From: Skeletonema tropicum
Taxonomy: Eukaryota > Bacillariophyta > Thalassiosirophyceae > Thalassiosirales > Thalassiosiraceae
Direction of reading: 5' to 3'
DNA length: 64,000 bases
Assembly: GCA_037178625.1 (NCBI GenBank)
Contig: JAWZXG010000026.1
Location: 124,001-188,000, forward strand
Below, piece by piece: positions 11,129-21,760 of the stretch (position 1 is its first letter; the number at the start of each line of letters is the position of its first letter). The notes beneath the pieces were generated by a model. The model did no database searches, was not told where the DNA came from, and saw only the letters and a list, made by a program, of their open reading frames with translations. The position numbers and the translations under genes were made by a program.

Positions 11129-11481
11129 TCACATGCGATTAATCTTGATGAGTGTAAAACGACTGAACTGCTTGCGCAAAGAATGGCGCGAATAGAGGAA
11201 CGTTTGGGGCATCTTCTTCAGTGCATACCAGTGGCAGTTTGCAAGCTTACGCGTCCTTGCCTCAGAGACTGGAGGCACGCCTCTATCCTTCTTCCACGTA
11301 TCTGGATCCTGATGCATCGTAGCAGAAGAAGCACGGATGCCTTCAACAAATTCTGGGTGGAGAAGATGGCTGCAGGGGTTTCCTTTATGTGCAATTCTGA
11401 TGGCAGTGGCAAGCAGATTGATGCAACAGTCAGGCATTTCCGCCTCTTGAAGAATGGCAACTTGCCACGCAGCTTAAGGAG
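11129..11481 (-). pseudogene. Fragment of an unidentified conserved-looking protein
   Basis: The minus-strand frame is open from a TAA near 11480 to the stop at 11129, giving about 116 residues (AWQVAILQEAEMPDCCINL, then IRIAHKGNPCSHLLHPEF, and VSEARTRKLANCHWYALKKM near the end). The only in-frame ATG is at 11437, and the natural-looking sequence starts upstream of it. This is therefore either an exon whose 5' partner is not identified or a truncated copy. Composition (Cys, Trp, His in patterned positions) argues for real coding origin. I do not recognise the family with confidence. Confidence 0.4.
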
Positions 11482-11663
11482 ATTTAAGGATATATTACAC
11501 TTTGTATAAACAGGGGCGCGCAGAATGGTGCAATAGTGGTGGCGTGCAGCGGTGTATGTGGCGGGTTCAGCGCGGGCCCTCGGGGCCTGTAAAGTATTGT
11601 GTCGTCATCTTGCTGTTGGCCATTTGCTGTGTGGCTTGTCAGTAGTCTTTATACAACGGAATT

Positions 11664-11785
11664 CGGCTATAAAGTTGCTCTGCAATGACGTTGGCCTTAA
11701 TTGGTATAATTGTGCTGTGCACAATTTTACCAATTAGTCTCTTTACAATAGAATACGGCTATAAAGTTGCTCTGCAATGACGTTG
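11664..11785 (+). repeat. 30-bp direct repeat flanking a small palindrome
   Basis: CGGCTATAAAGTTGCTCTGC plus the next ten bases occurs at 11664-11693 and again at 11756-11785. Between them lies a palindrome (about 11698-11736) with arms TAATTGGT and ACCAATTA around TGTGCTGTGCACA. This is compatible with a small insertion and its target duplication, or a duplicated MITE end. Confidence 0.55.
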
Positions 11786-12933
11786 TCAATCTTTATCAAT
11801 GTGAAAAGAAATGTCTTGAATGCAATAAGCCACGAAGTCCTTATTACAAGCTAGGAGTTTTTCCAGATGATGGTAGTAAGCAATATAACCGAACTCTTTA
11901 TGATTCATTAATTACGAGTTTCGGTGGAGCTTAGCCACCTTCATCAGCGGTTCTAATTGCATGGAGACAGGCCACAAAAAATTTGAATCAAAAGGTCTCA
12001 AGAATGAGAAAAGGCGTGGTAGCTGTCATTGTTCTAACGGTCGTAAGTTTTGTTGGCGTTTCGTGGGCGTGGGCCAGCGTACAAGGCATATCTTTTCCAT
12101 CGGGGAGATCCAAAGTAGCGTAGCTACGTGCTTTGCTCTGAATTACTTCCGGAACTTCAACTTGAAGTGTTGGGATTTTCCCCCCTCCCATCCCCGCTGA
12201 AATGCCCATTTTGATTGTCATTTAGATGCTATATCTTATGATTTAGATCTAAAAATCGCTTGATTTGTGCTAAAAAGGACTTTTCCAGGCTAATTAAGTC
12301 AGATTGTCGATGAGCTTCTTCGTTCTTTCCGGTGTGCATCCCCGTCACCCTCTATTTTCTTAATTTTTTCTCTGAGTGACGTGGTAAACTTCGTTACTTA
12401 AGGAATTAGTACACTTGATTCCAATCGTCTTACGTCACAAAGTACCAGAAGTCAGGTGTTGGCAAAATCCAATGAACAAAAAAGTATTTAAGTTCATGCA
12501 GCAAGTACTCAGGTCGACATTGGCTCAATTACATTATCTGCCGAGTCGTCTATTGATGCAAGTCTAAATAGACGCCGACGTTGGTTGCCGACGTGTTTGC
12601 ATTTGAATAACTGCCGATCTTTGGCCACGTACTGATCAATACGTCAGTTCTTAACTCCACGTCGACGTCTTGTGTTGAGCTGAATCTTTTTGTCGACGTG
12701 TTGTCGATGTGTTGAACCACAAGATCTTGTGTTGCCGACGTAGCTTACGAAGGAACTCGTTTACTTCATGACGTGGTTGGTTATTGATTGCATTGTTCTC
12801 TGCTGATTATTGCGCTGGTGCGTTGGCGGCGGTTATGTAGGCAGTTTGTACGTTGTCGAGCCGTTCAACAGCTCTCATAAATTATGCATTGCATCATTTA
12901 CATCATCACATTTCTACATTGTCCGAATAAATA
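11786..12933. other. Intergenic stretch upstream of the 12934 gene
   Basis: No gene is visible. From about 12560 to 12780 the strings GCCGACGT, GTCGACGT and TGTTGCCGACGT recur at least six times. They sit 150-370 bases before the start of the downstream gene, so they may be promoter elements. Confidence 0.35.
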
Positions 12934-13714
12934 ATGAAGTTTGGCAACACAAATCCAGTTATATCCACCGTTGGTAGTAATGGTAAGGGCTTCCGTGCCG
13001 TGCGGAATCGGAGCAATGTCGATGCACGTCTTACTTCGTCAGGGGTCAAGACTGCCGCTAAACCGTCGGCTCCTGTCATTGCATTGAGCGTAACAGACAT
13101 CAATTGGCGTTTGGTGCGTACCGACGATCGTATCTTCTTGCTGCTAGCGTCTGTTGCATTAGGCGATGGGTTTGACGTTGCCAAGTTGGAGAAGGAACAA
13201 CTGCTCTTTTCTGCTCTTTCCGTCTTTGAAGTCGGGTCAATCAAGTACATCCTGAATGAACTGTCTGAACATTACCCGAATGTCCCAGTTGGTAAGACTG
13301 ATTCTACTGACAAAGATGATCTGGTGTCTGCAGCGGTCAACTTCTTAATGTTTGCCGCTATTGCTCAGAAAGGAGGTACAAGCCAAGCGCCGTACACTTC
13401 AAATTGTGAGCATTTTTGGTAAGAGAGAAGGTTAACCTTCGTGTGGTTCAATGATTTTGGTATTTTTGTTCATTGTACCGTTTTACAAATTCTGTCTTTC
13501 CTTTTTACTTACAAGTTTTTTTTTCAACCTTCAACTTCACACCAGTGATGAGAACGGGAAACTTGTACTTGAAGACAAAACTCATTCGGGCTCCCGTGAT
13601 CAGCCTGTTCAAGATGATGATGAACCGGATTTGTCCGAGAAAGGTGCTGTCACGAAAAAGTCTAAACCGGTACCTGTCGGAGAGAAGGCCTCTCCTGATT
13701 CAACTATCATGTGA
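12934..13714 (+). CDS. Two-exon protein of unknown function next to the helicase remnant
   Basis: Best model: exon 12934-13418, a GTAAGA...CCAG intron 13419-13545 with a pyrimidine-rich 3' end, then exon 13546-13714. The spliced frame is exactly 218 codons (217 residues). Exon 1 has an Arg/Lys-rich N-terminus and a helical domain (about 45-150) containing FEVGSIKYILNELSEHYPNV, loosely reminiscent of SAP-like or helix-bundle modules. Exon 2 encodes an acidic tail then a Lys-rich tail. An alternative GTGAGC donor at 13406 would switch exon 2 to a different frame. It lies 119 bases before the helicase-like gene on the same strand and could be part of the same element. No firm identity. Confidence 0.5.
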
Positions 13715-13833
13715 GTTTATTTTGTGTGCATGTGCACTGCCGCACTAAGTATCGCTTGCTTATTGAATCATTTTAGTATAATCGATCACTGAACAATTTT
13801 ACCTAATAAACAAATGCAACTGCCTACGTAGAC

Positions 13834-15003
13834 ATGCTGATCAAAACACACGAACGACTGAAAGTACCAATAGCTAGGCTCAGGTGTCAATTCAGCAGCA
13901 GGATGGCGGGCAATAACACAGCATACCAGTTGCACTTTTACGGCAGGAGGCTATTCTACACCTTTGATGTGTGCGTAGGTGCACATGTTTGCTTGGAGTC
14001 AGCCAACATCGATCCCAACTCAGGATTGTACGTCTCAGCTATTGGGGTAGTAGTCGAGATCGTTTACGATAAGGATCGCTCCGTTGGACCAAACGGTAAA
14101 GGTGAGGTTAGCCTACCGAAGTACATTGTTGTGGATTTCCCTACATACAAACCACCACCAGGCGAGGACCCATGGGACAAGAACAACCCAACGGTGAGTA
14201 AAAGTTGACACACGAAAGACACAAGACAATTGCCACTCTCTGCGAAAACACTACTAACTCATTTCATACTGATACAAATGCATCCTACCCCAACTTATTG
14301 CGCACAGCACGTGCCAATCCCACCCTACGAGCAGATTTGCAACAGGGGATGCTGCACCGCATTATTCATGCCATTGCAAATTGCCTACGCCATCACCATC
14401 CACCGCTGTCAAGGACTCGAAGCTGGATTCGACAAAGGAGACCGCTGGAACCGCATGATAATAGATCCAGCAGATGAGTTGTGGGAGATTAGCAAGTTTC
14501 TTGGAACAATGTACGTGGCTACCAGCAGAGGCAAAACACTTGGCTCCAAAGATCAAGCATACCCGTCGGACAGTGCCATATACTGGACCGGAAGCAACAT
14601 TTCAACGAACCGATTAAAAAATTGCAAGAGAAAGCAAAATGGCCAGTTCTGCGAATCGTACAAGAAGCGAGCAAATTGGGTGAAATACTTGGAGGGGAAG
14701 GCAGAAGAGTCGAAGACGAGGTATAGCAAGAGAAAGTTAGAGGAAATCACAAAAACATCATACGCAGCAGCAATCAAGGGCGATTTCATCAAAGACAGGA
14801 CAGACCTGACAACCAGGATTACTGACATCATAACCCGAACAAGAAGTGGAAAGAAGCGAAGAAGGATCATGAAATCCCAAGTGATTACTTCGCAGGATCT
14901 TCATCTGGTGATTAGTAAAATTGATCACTGCACAGTTTTACAAAACAGACACTTTCTCACCACAAAGAATACAACAACTCAATTAAGCGTCTGCATCTGG
15001 TGA
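13834..15003 (+). CDS. PIF1-type DNA helicase, C-terminal half only (probable mobile-element remnant)
   Basis: Two exons, 13834-14193 and 14308-15003, joined across a 114-bp GTGAGT...CACAG intron in phase 0, giving about 351 residues. Visible SF1B features: DVCVGAHVCLESAN (46-59) and SGLYVSAIGVVVEIVYD (63-79), the usual position of GLVNGARGTV; then LQIAYAITIHRCQGLEAG (143-160), the motif V-type TIHKSQG segment; then MYVATSRGKTL (188-198), motif VI with its Arg. The Walker A and B motifs that should precede are absent, so ATPase activity is not expected. A basic tail follows (KRKQ, KKRRRIM). PIF1-type helicases are the helicase half of Helitrons and also occur as host genes. No Rep domain is visible here. 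Confidence 0.7.
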
Positions 15004-15775
15004 TCAGTAAAACATCTGCAAGCGCACGATTCGATATATCAAGCACAGTTTTACAAAAAGACATTTTCTCGCGACGAAGAAAGACAAAAACTAAATCGAC
15101 TAACGCCCGTGTAAAACCTGTATTTCTTTCTCGTACAGACCGATATAGATGCTCAAAAAGCGCATCTAGTACAGTCAATTTCTCGCTTTCAACAGGTACT
15201 TCTTGCTTTCTACATAGGAACACATACAGATCCTACGCCGGTAGTCTCTACCGAGGACTCTACGTGTCCCTAAAGTAAACCTTCTCACTAAAAAACACAT
15301 GTACTGATTCCTACCTATAACTCTGTAGAATAATGGGGGTGAAAAATAATGAATTTTCCCACCTGTAATAGAAGGGCACCTGCGGCCCCCTATTACGCTG
15401 CTCTGCACTCCATGAACGGGGGCCCCGAGGGCCGATCACTCTTTTATTCTCTACTGTGTCTGGAACACATGCACGCCCCAAAATAGAGATCTCTAATCAG
15501 CTATTTACGATGTCGTCAAGAAATCGCATTTCCTCAACCAAAAAGACAAACATCTTGGACGGAGGAGCAGGGTGTCCTCCGGATGCAGCAATTGCAGATT
15601 CACAATCTTTCACAATGCATAATTAATTCTTCTACGCACAACAACTTCAACCTACCAAAATTACTAATATCACACCAGCTCCAAACCCAAGCAGGCATCT
15701 CTTCGTGTTGCCTCTTGTCCATGGGGTGTAGAAGTGCCATGATGTAGGCCAAAAGTAGGAGTGATTATTTGATGT
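15004..15775. other. Intergenic stretch, no gene seen
   Basis: About 770 bases without a supported gene. TGATCAGTAAAA-type strings occur twice just before and just after the helicase stop (14908 and 15002), a short direct repeat. Nothing else was recognised. Confidence 0.4.
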
Positions 15776-16521
15776 ACTAGCCGCGCAAGCGCGGCTAGCG
15801 CTTCGCGTCAGTATGTAATATTTAGTTACAAATGCAACATGGTATTATAATTATTCGCTGTACAGTAGTAGGTATGAGAATTGCCTCATTCTAATTTACT
15901 TATCTGCCTTTCGTTTGCGTGCAGCTCTTGTGGTTTGGCTGTTCATGTTCTCACATGCTTACCACTCGCTCCTGCCAAAGAAGAAGCTGCACCTCAAGAA
16001 GCCACTTCTCATGAATGCTTATGTTGCTTGTACCCACCGTCCAATCTATTCTTGCTCCTACCCTGAACTCGTTGCCGCTGCAGCTTCTACTGGGCACCTG
16101 CATCCACTACTTCTCTAAGTACGATTGTGCACTGTGATAATAATTATTTGTGACACTCCCAAACTGTGACACTACCAAACTCAATCAATCCTCTTCGTGT
16201 TACATACACCTTAAAATGTGACACTGGGACTGGATCCTCTTCGGTTAGGTACATACCCTCAAAATGTGACACTGGGACTGGCTGTCACATGCCTCGCCAA
16301 TTTAGACTTTTAGGTATAAATTCCTACGTAACACTTTGTGTAAGTAGATTGAGAAGAAACAACCTCGCCAAAATTGGCGGATATGCTAATTTTTGCTGAG
16401 GTAAAAATTCCTATGTAACACTTTGTGTAAGTAGATTGAGAAGAAACAACCTCGCCAAAATTGGCGGATATGCTAATTTTGGCCAGCAAATTTTGGCTAC
16501 TTAACTACTCCTAACTAACTA

Positions 16522-16735
16522 CAGTGAGGTCGCGATTGTTGCTCATGGTTTCTGAGTTGCATGGTCGCAGTTGCTGCATTACTCGGAAGGCTGTCATGGT
16601 CCTGTCCGTCGTCCGTTATTTACTAGTAATACTGCATACTTGTACTTTTCAAAGTTGCATGGTTGGAGACAAGGCGCAGTTGCTGCATGATAAGCTGGCC
16701 CTGTTGGGTACCATGCAACAATCGCGACCTCACTG
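16522..16735. mobile_element. 214-bp mariner-like MITE with TA flanks
   Basis: The left end CAGTGAGGTCGCGATTGTTG (16522 onward) is matched exactly in inverse orientation at 16715-16735, with imperfect pairing continuing inward (CATGGT/ACCATG). TA lies on both sides (16520-16521 and 16736-16737), the target duplication of Tc1/mariner-type elements. The interior holds two copies of a GCAGTTGCTGCAT string and no gene. Confidence 0.75.
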
Positions 16736-16738
16736 TAA

Positions 16739-16824
16739 CGGACATGATATACACACACGCACACACACACACACGCACGCACGCACGCACACGCGCGTGC
16801 GTGCGTGTGTGTATATCATGTCCG
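16739..16824. repeat. 86-bp near-perfect palindrome made of CA/GT repeats
   Basis: CGGACATGATATACACACAC at 16739 pairs with the inverse ending at 16824. The middle is (CA)n, (CGCA)n and (GCGT)n, so it is both a microsatellite and a cruciform-capable palindrome. It sits close to the symmetry centre of the surrounding foldback. Confidence 0.85.
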
Positions 16825-17312
16825 TTTGTCCGTTAGTTAGTTAGTGAGGTAGCCAAAATTTGCTGGCCAAAATTAGCATATCCGCCAATTTTGGCGAGGT
16901 TGTTTCTTCTCAATTTACACAAAGTAATACGTAGGAATTAGTTCCTAAAAGTCTATTGGCGAGGCATGTGACAGCCAGTAATTAGCATATCCGCCAATTT
17001 TGGGAGGTTGTTTCTTCTCAATTTACACAAAGTAATACGTAGGAATTAGTACCTAAAAGTCTATTGGCGAGGCATGTGACAGCCAGTCCCAGTGTCACAT
17101 TTTGAGGTGTATGTAACACGAAGCGGATTGATTGAGTTTGGTAAAAGTGTCACATTCAGGGGGTTGAGTTTGGGAGTGTCACAAATAATTATTATTATCA
17201 CAGTGCACAATCGTACTTTTAGAAGTGTAGTGGATGCAGGTGCCCAGTAGAAGCGTCTTTTCTTGCAGCGGCAACGAGTTCAGGGTAGGAGCAAGAATAG
17301 ATTGGACGGTCC

Positions 17313-17388
<76 letters not shown>
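17313..17388 (+). repeat. GTTA microsatellite, about 19 units
   Basis: An uninterrupted run of the tetranucleotide GTTA. Shorter runs of the same unit occur at 16833-16844 and 17703-17722. The MITE at 17389-17702 interrupts the run. Confidence 0.95.
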
Positions 17389-17702
17389 AGACTGGTCCAA
17401 TAAAAAGTGGCAGTAAAATAAAGGGGCTAGTGAGACGGACGAAAAACTCACACATCACAAAAAAAGTGTCAATAAGTAGTAGGTGAATGTGATATGAACG
17501 CTTTATGCAGTATAGATGTATGATATATCGTTGTAAAGCTCATTATATTGTCTTTCTAAAAATTTAAAGAAGAGCTTGATAAAATTTGCATAAGGCTGCT
17601 CCAACGCCAATCCTTTTTGACCCTTTTGTGAGTGGACCGTCTGTCCGTCTTTTCTCGTAGTTTGACTAAAATAGTAACTGCCACTTTTTATTGGACCAGT
17701 CT
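17389..17702. mobile_element. 314-bp MITE inserted in the GTTA microsatellite
   Basis: 26-bp terminal inverted repeats start AGACTGGTCCAATAAAAAGT at 17389 and end in the exact inverse at 17702. TA flanks both sides (17387-17388 and 17703-17704), and the GTTA run continues beyond, so the element landed inside an existing microsatellite. No open frame of note lies inside. Confidence 0.8.
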
Positions 17703-17721
17703 TAGTTAGTTAGTTAGTTAG

Positions 17722-17880
17722 TGAGGTAGCCAAAAATTTTTGTCGTCCCCACCAATTTTGGCGATGTTGTTTCTTTTCATCCAGTGATTTTTAGTCATGG
17801 AAATTTTTGTCGTCCCCACCAATTTTGGCGATGTTGTTTCTTTTCGTCCAGTGATTTTTAGTCATGGAATTTTGGCGCGT
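17722..17880 (+). repeat. Tandem repeat of about 68 bp, two copies
   Basis: The string AATTTTTGTCGTCCCCACCA followed by ATTTTGGCGATGTTGTTTC, ending TTAGTCATGG, appears twice in succession (about 17735-17799 and 17800-17866). Confidence 0.7.
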
Positions 17881-20026
17881 CGTTCCCACCAAATTTGGCC
17901 TTCCCTCCAAATTTTAGGTCAAATTTCTTTAATTAAGAGTGTTTTTTTCTTAAAATCCGGTAAAAAGTGGAACTGGGCCTTGACTTTGCCTCTCAATTAC
18001 TCGCCCCACACTCCACCTACAGCAAAAGCGACCGCAGATTATTAAATGGGCGGTCCGCCTATTGTTAATCACTAACTTAACTAATGGATTTGGCCAACAA
18101 TAGCAATCTCGAATTTTGGGCCTATAGTGGCGTGTACGTGCCCATGCGACCTGAGTGCCGGTTCCAGATTCTGCGATTTCTACAGGTTTCTTAGAAAAAA
18201 ACACTCTTAATAATAATGACTCAAACACCGACAATAACGAGAACAAAAACAGCCAAACCACACGACCTGCACGCAAACGAAAGGCAAATAATTAAATTAG
18301 AATAGGGCAATTCTCATATAGCTGTCTCATCTCCTCGACTCCGTCAAATTGATTCCTACGTATATGTCATACAAGATAGATAACGGCACTCCCTTTCCGC
18401 CGAAATTAGAAAAATAAAATATTTCACAAAAAATCCCGCCTCTTTTGCTCCATGCACGATTTCGCAGCAAAAACATCTTCACACATCATGAGGAAGTGAA
18501 CCAAAACACCATGTTGATGGCATAGCGGTAAAAATCGTATCTCCTGAAGTACACAGATTTGCATTTCGTGCTATATAACTGTATGCAGCTGAAGCTATGA
18601 GGAAACTTACTGGCTAGGCCATGTAATGCACTTTTTGGTACCCCATCTAAGCGTCACATGAGAAAAAGTCAACCAGAAGAAGCCGAATCTCCCGATGTGT
18701 CGTCCGATACTACGCCTGTAACACCTAGGAGATCGTCCTCTCTCCGCCAATTATCACCGCTACTTCTACATATAGACATCTAGTGTCGGTGTGGTTCATT
18801 GTTAGTGACTTCATATGGCCATAGCACTCCGTCGGGCACCAACATTGCTGCTACACATCACATCATCGATTACAAACAAATGTCACCCATTTCATTGTTC
18901 TATTCCGACCTCTAATCATGACGAGACAACTAAACACGACAGATGAGCTCTCAATAATATGTAAGGATCGCTTTGTGCCGTGAAGTTGACAATAGAGATC
19001 GATTTCACTGCCTACACCACCATCGGCGAACTCAGCCTTGGTATCACCATCGCCCAACACATGGCCATTCCTCGAACAAATTCCAATGGATTCGTTATTC
19101 AAATCAACATTACCATCTGACAACAATGACACAACAACTATTGTATTTGATTGAAGAGATAAGGTCGTAGTTGGGTGACTTAAAACTCGATTAAAGTGGA
19201 ATAGGTGCACATATTGTCTCCGAAGAAGGCTATTGTTACGGGGCTACATTGCTCTGAATTGATCGGAGTGGAATCTTCAACGACTTGTTAAGGCCCTTTG
19301 GTTTCAATGGAGTAATGTTCGACGGATAGAGCTGCATATGATCACTACTGACATCATTGGAATGCAAAAGTGATTCTCTTGTAGTAGATGGATGTGCATA
19401 CAGAAGTGTTTGTGTTGAATGACAAGGATCTGTGGGCCTCATAAGTTATTATTACCGCATTAAAAAGATAAAAACATTCTTTTCATAACTCTGTAAGCGT
19501 TATTTTAGCAGTGTTTGGTGTCGTTAGTGCCGAAATATTTGTTATAACACCATCGTTCATTGCTCATGAGAGTTGAGGATACACATTCATGTGCACTAAT
19601 TGGCTTTTATTTTACATCATTTGTAAAAATTAGTACATATCAAGTTGCTACATGCAATCATATGTGTCTTTTAAACGTCTCGAGCATTATATCTTTTATA
19701 TAACGGCACCACGCTTAGTACAGCACGCTACTCGGGCGGAAATCCCATGGTGGTGATGTGCTCGATGATCGTTGGCGCCACTTTGGTACCGCTTCTTGGA
19801 TGATTCCTACGTAGACAAAAAAATCCACGTCATGGAGTCAAGGAGATGAGACAGCTATACTGCTACTGTACAGCAGGAATAATTATAATACCATGTTACA
19901 TGTGTAACTAAATATTACATACTGACGCGAAGCGCTAGCCCGCGCTTGCGCGGCTAGTTATGTGAATGAGGGGCATGGGTTATTTACTACGCACCCGTTT
20001 ACTAGACTCACTAGTGCCGCCGCTCA

Positions 20027-20327
20027 ATATCCCAGGTAAATTTCTTACCAGCAATTTTATTGCTGGTTACCGTAGAAAACATACCAGGCTACGTAGAAAT
20101 GCCTTACCAGCAATAAAATTGCTGGTAAGAAATACTAATTCCTATGTACATTTGCCCCCGTTCTACACCCTAGATCGAACTCTCTTTTTTCTCTTCTCCC
20201 CCTCCGTACGATCTACGTAGGAACAGTATGTCCCTTACCAGCAATTAAATTGCTGGTAAGGGACAGACCGCTTTACCGCCATTTTCTTACCTGCAATAAA
20301 ATTGCAGGTTAAATTTACCTGGGATAT
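20027..20327. mobile_element. 301-bp MITE with ATATCCCAGGTAAATTT ends and four internal palindromes
   Basis: ATATCCCAGGTAAATTT at 20027 is matched by AAATTTACCTGGGATAT ending at 20327, and pairing extends outward through CGCTCA/TGAGCG. Inside are four palindromes of the form TTACCAGCAAT-(T/A-rich)-ATTGCTGGTAA at about 20046, 20103, 20233 and 20285. A truncated relative is at 5425-5490. Confidence 0.75.
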
Positions 20328-21085
20328 ATGAGCGAATCAAATGATTTGAAGGATATTGGAAGGATGTACACTAGTACTTTGGGCGATTTTTTAGCGTCGG
20401 ACTCCTGAGTCCATCGCTAGCTCGGAGCGTTGGACTCAGGATGGAGTCCATCTACCAATGGTGTGGTGTAAATTGTATCTACCATAGCCATGCCATCAGT
20501 ATTGAAATTTGACTTGCAAGCTGAACTCACTGCAAGAGCACTTCTAGGAAACTGGAGCTTTTCCCAAGAACAGCGCGTCGCTGGATGAAGTATATACTTA
20601 TGTATCTAGATGCTCAATGCCAACCAGGCTCAACCAGGCGGTCTTCGTCAGATGATAAGCTGTCGTCATTCTCTAGCTCCATAGCCTTCCACTCAGCTCC
20701 TCTTGTGAGGAAGTGCGTTTTGCTAACTTTGGAGAAGCAAGTCGACAAGTAGTTTCTTAATCTTCTTTCGCTTTCGAAGGTTCTTGATCATATGTCACTA
20801 TAAGTATGCATTCTCCGACTCTGCTACTATAGAAGTCTCTCTAGAGAGAGATACTGTAACGAATTGACTTGGTGAGATCTGTGGGTTGAATAAGATGTGC
20901 ACAATAACATCTAACAAATGAGTGACCTGGGAGCAACAGCTAAGGTATTGGGAGATCCTTATGAAGCTCCTCATTTATACAAGTTGGGCACATCTGACCA
21001 AGACTAGAAGACATTATACCAGTTTACCAATGTTACATGATGCTAAAACATTTATAATCTAAAGTCTCAATGAAGTGACCTATCC
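20328..21085. other. Intergenic stretch, no gene seen
   Basis: About 760 bases. A short repeat of GGACTCCTGAGTCCA-like strings lies near 20399-20450, with GGACTCAGGATGGAGTCCA forming a small hairpin. Nothing else was recognised. Confidence 0.4.
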
Positions 21086-21760
21086 TTAGACGGATGCCCT
21101 CCTCCTCTGAGCAAATGAGAAGTTGTTCTTCTGGTGCATCATACAATACCTCGTCCCCTTAAAAACTGCCACATCCCGTGCCCATTGAGTATTCTCCTCG
21201 CTTAACCGAGCGAGTCTCCACCCATGAGGATCCGGCCGACGTTGCCTCTGAAAATTAAATACCTCCTGCTTGGCCTGTTTTTTACGCCGAATCATTTCTT
21301 GCTGGAGGGCGGGATAGACAAAGTGTTCTATGCCGCATATGGACACCTCATCGTCCTTGTCAAGTTTGGGGTCGTATGCTTCCTTGAGGAGCCGCTCGAT
21401 TTCGCAGGCACGTTTGGTAATATCAACATCGGAGGGCGCCGTGATGTTCCGTTCCTTGCGTAACTTCTTTGCATCCTTAAACCTGTCCTTGTTCATTTCC
21501 ATGATCTGCTCCTTTTTAAGAAACACATCTTCGTCACAACTGTAATCCCAGTTGTATGGTTGTACCTCAATGGCGGCAAAGTGTACAGTCTTCTTTTTGG
21601 AGGAATCTTTGTGAAAAGCGGAGAATAATTTTGTTTTGAGGGAGACCCCTTTGCCTTTGTTGCTGTGCCAAACGAGGCGTGATGGAGAGGGGGGAGAGGA
21701 AGGAGGAGTGAGCGGCTCTTCTTGTGATCGTTGCGGTGGAGATCACCGACTTCCTTTCAT
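21086..21760 (-). CDS. Diatom-specific V-x-F family protein
   Basis: The open frame running to 21086 has no ATG upstream of its conserved part and meets a TGA at 21743-21745. An 84-bp intron (21663-21746; GTGATC donor, GGCACAG acceptor) joins the ATG exon 21747-21760 in phase and removes that stop, giving 196 residues. Features: KKKTVHFAAIEVQPYNWDYS near the N-terminus, a charged helix, ICGIEHFVYPALQQEMIRRK in the middle, and RLARLSEENTQWARDVAVFK near the C-terminus. This is the same order of motifs as in the genes at 4263 and 31268 but well diverged. No known catalytic motif. The tiny first exon is an inference; the rest of the frame is clear. Confidence 0.65.

Larger units (their letters stand above)
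15776..19961. mobile_element. 4.2 kb nested foldback structure with hairpin-CTAG ends
   Basis: The two outer ends are inverted copies of each other over about 105 bases, for example CTAGCCGCGCAAGCGCGGCTAG at 15776 and its near-complement ending at 19961. Read outward, each end finishes in a GC-rich hairpin followed by CTAG and then T, which resembles a Helitron 3' terminus. Inside, further inverted pairs nest: 15875-15955 with 18232-18325, 16040-16180 with 17160-17310, and 16180-16500 with 16840-17120. Smaller TIR elements occupy the centre. No transposase gene is visible within it. Nothing protein-coding is supported in 18330-19860. Confidence 0.6.

Noticed and set aside
15776..15800. GC-rich hairpin considered as a transcription terminator
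   Set aside because: The sequence recurs at 19961 as part of a 105-base inverted repeat, so it is an element end; intrinsic terminators of this kind are not used by nuclear polymerase II.
16739..16824. Regular repeats that could suggest a CRISPR array
   Set aside because: The units are 2-4 bp with no spacers, and the host is eukaryotic; it is a palindromic microsatellite.
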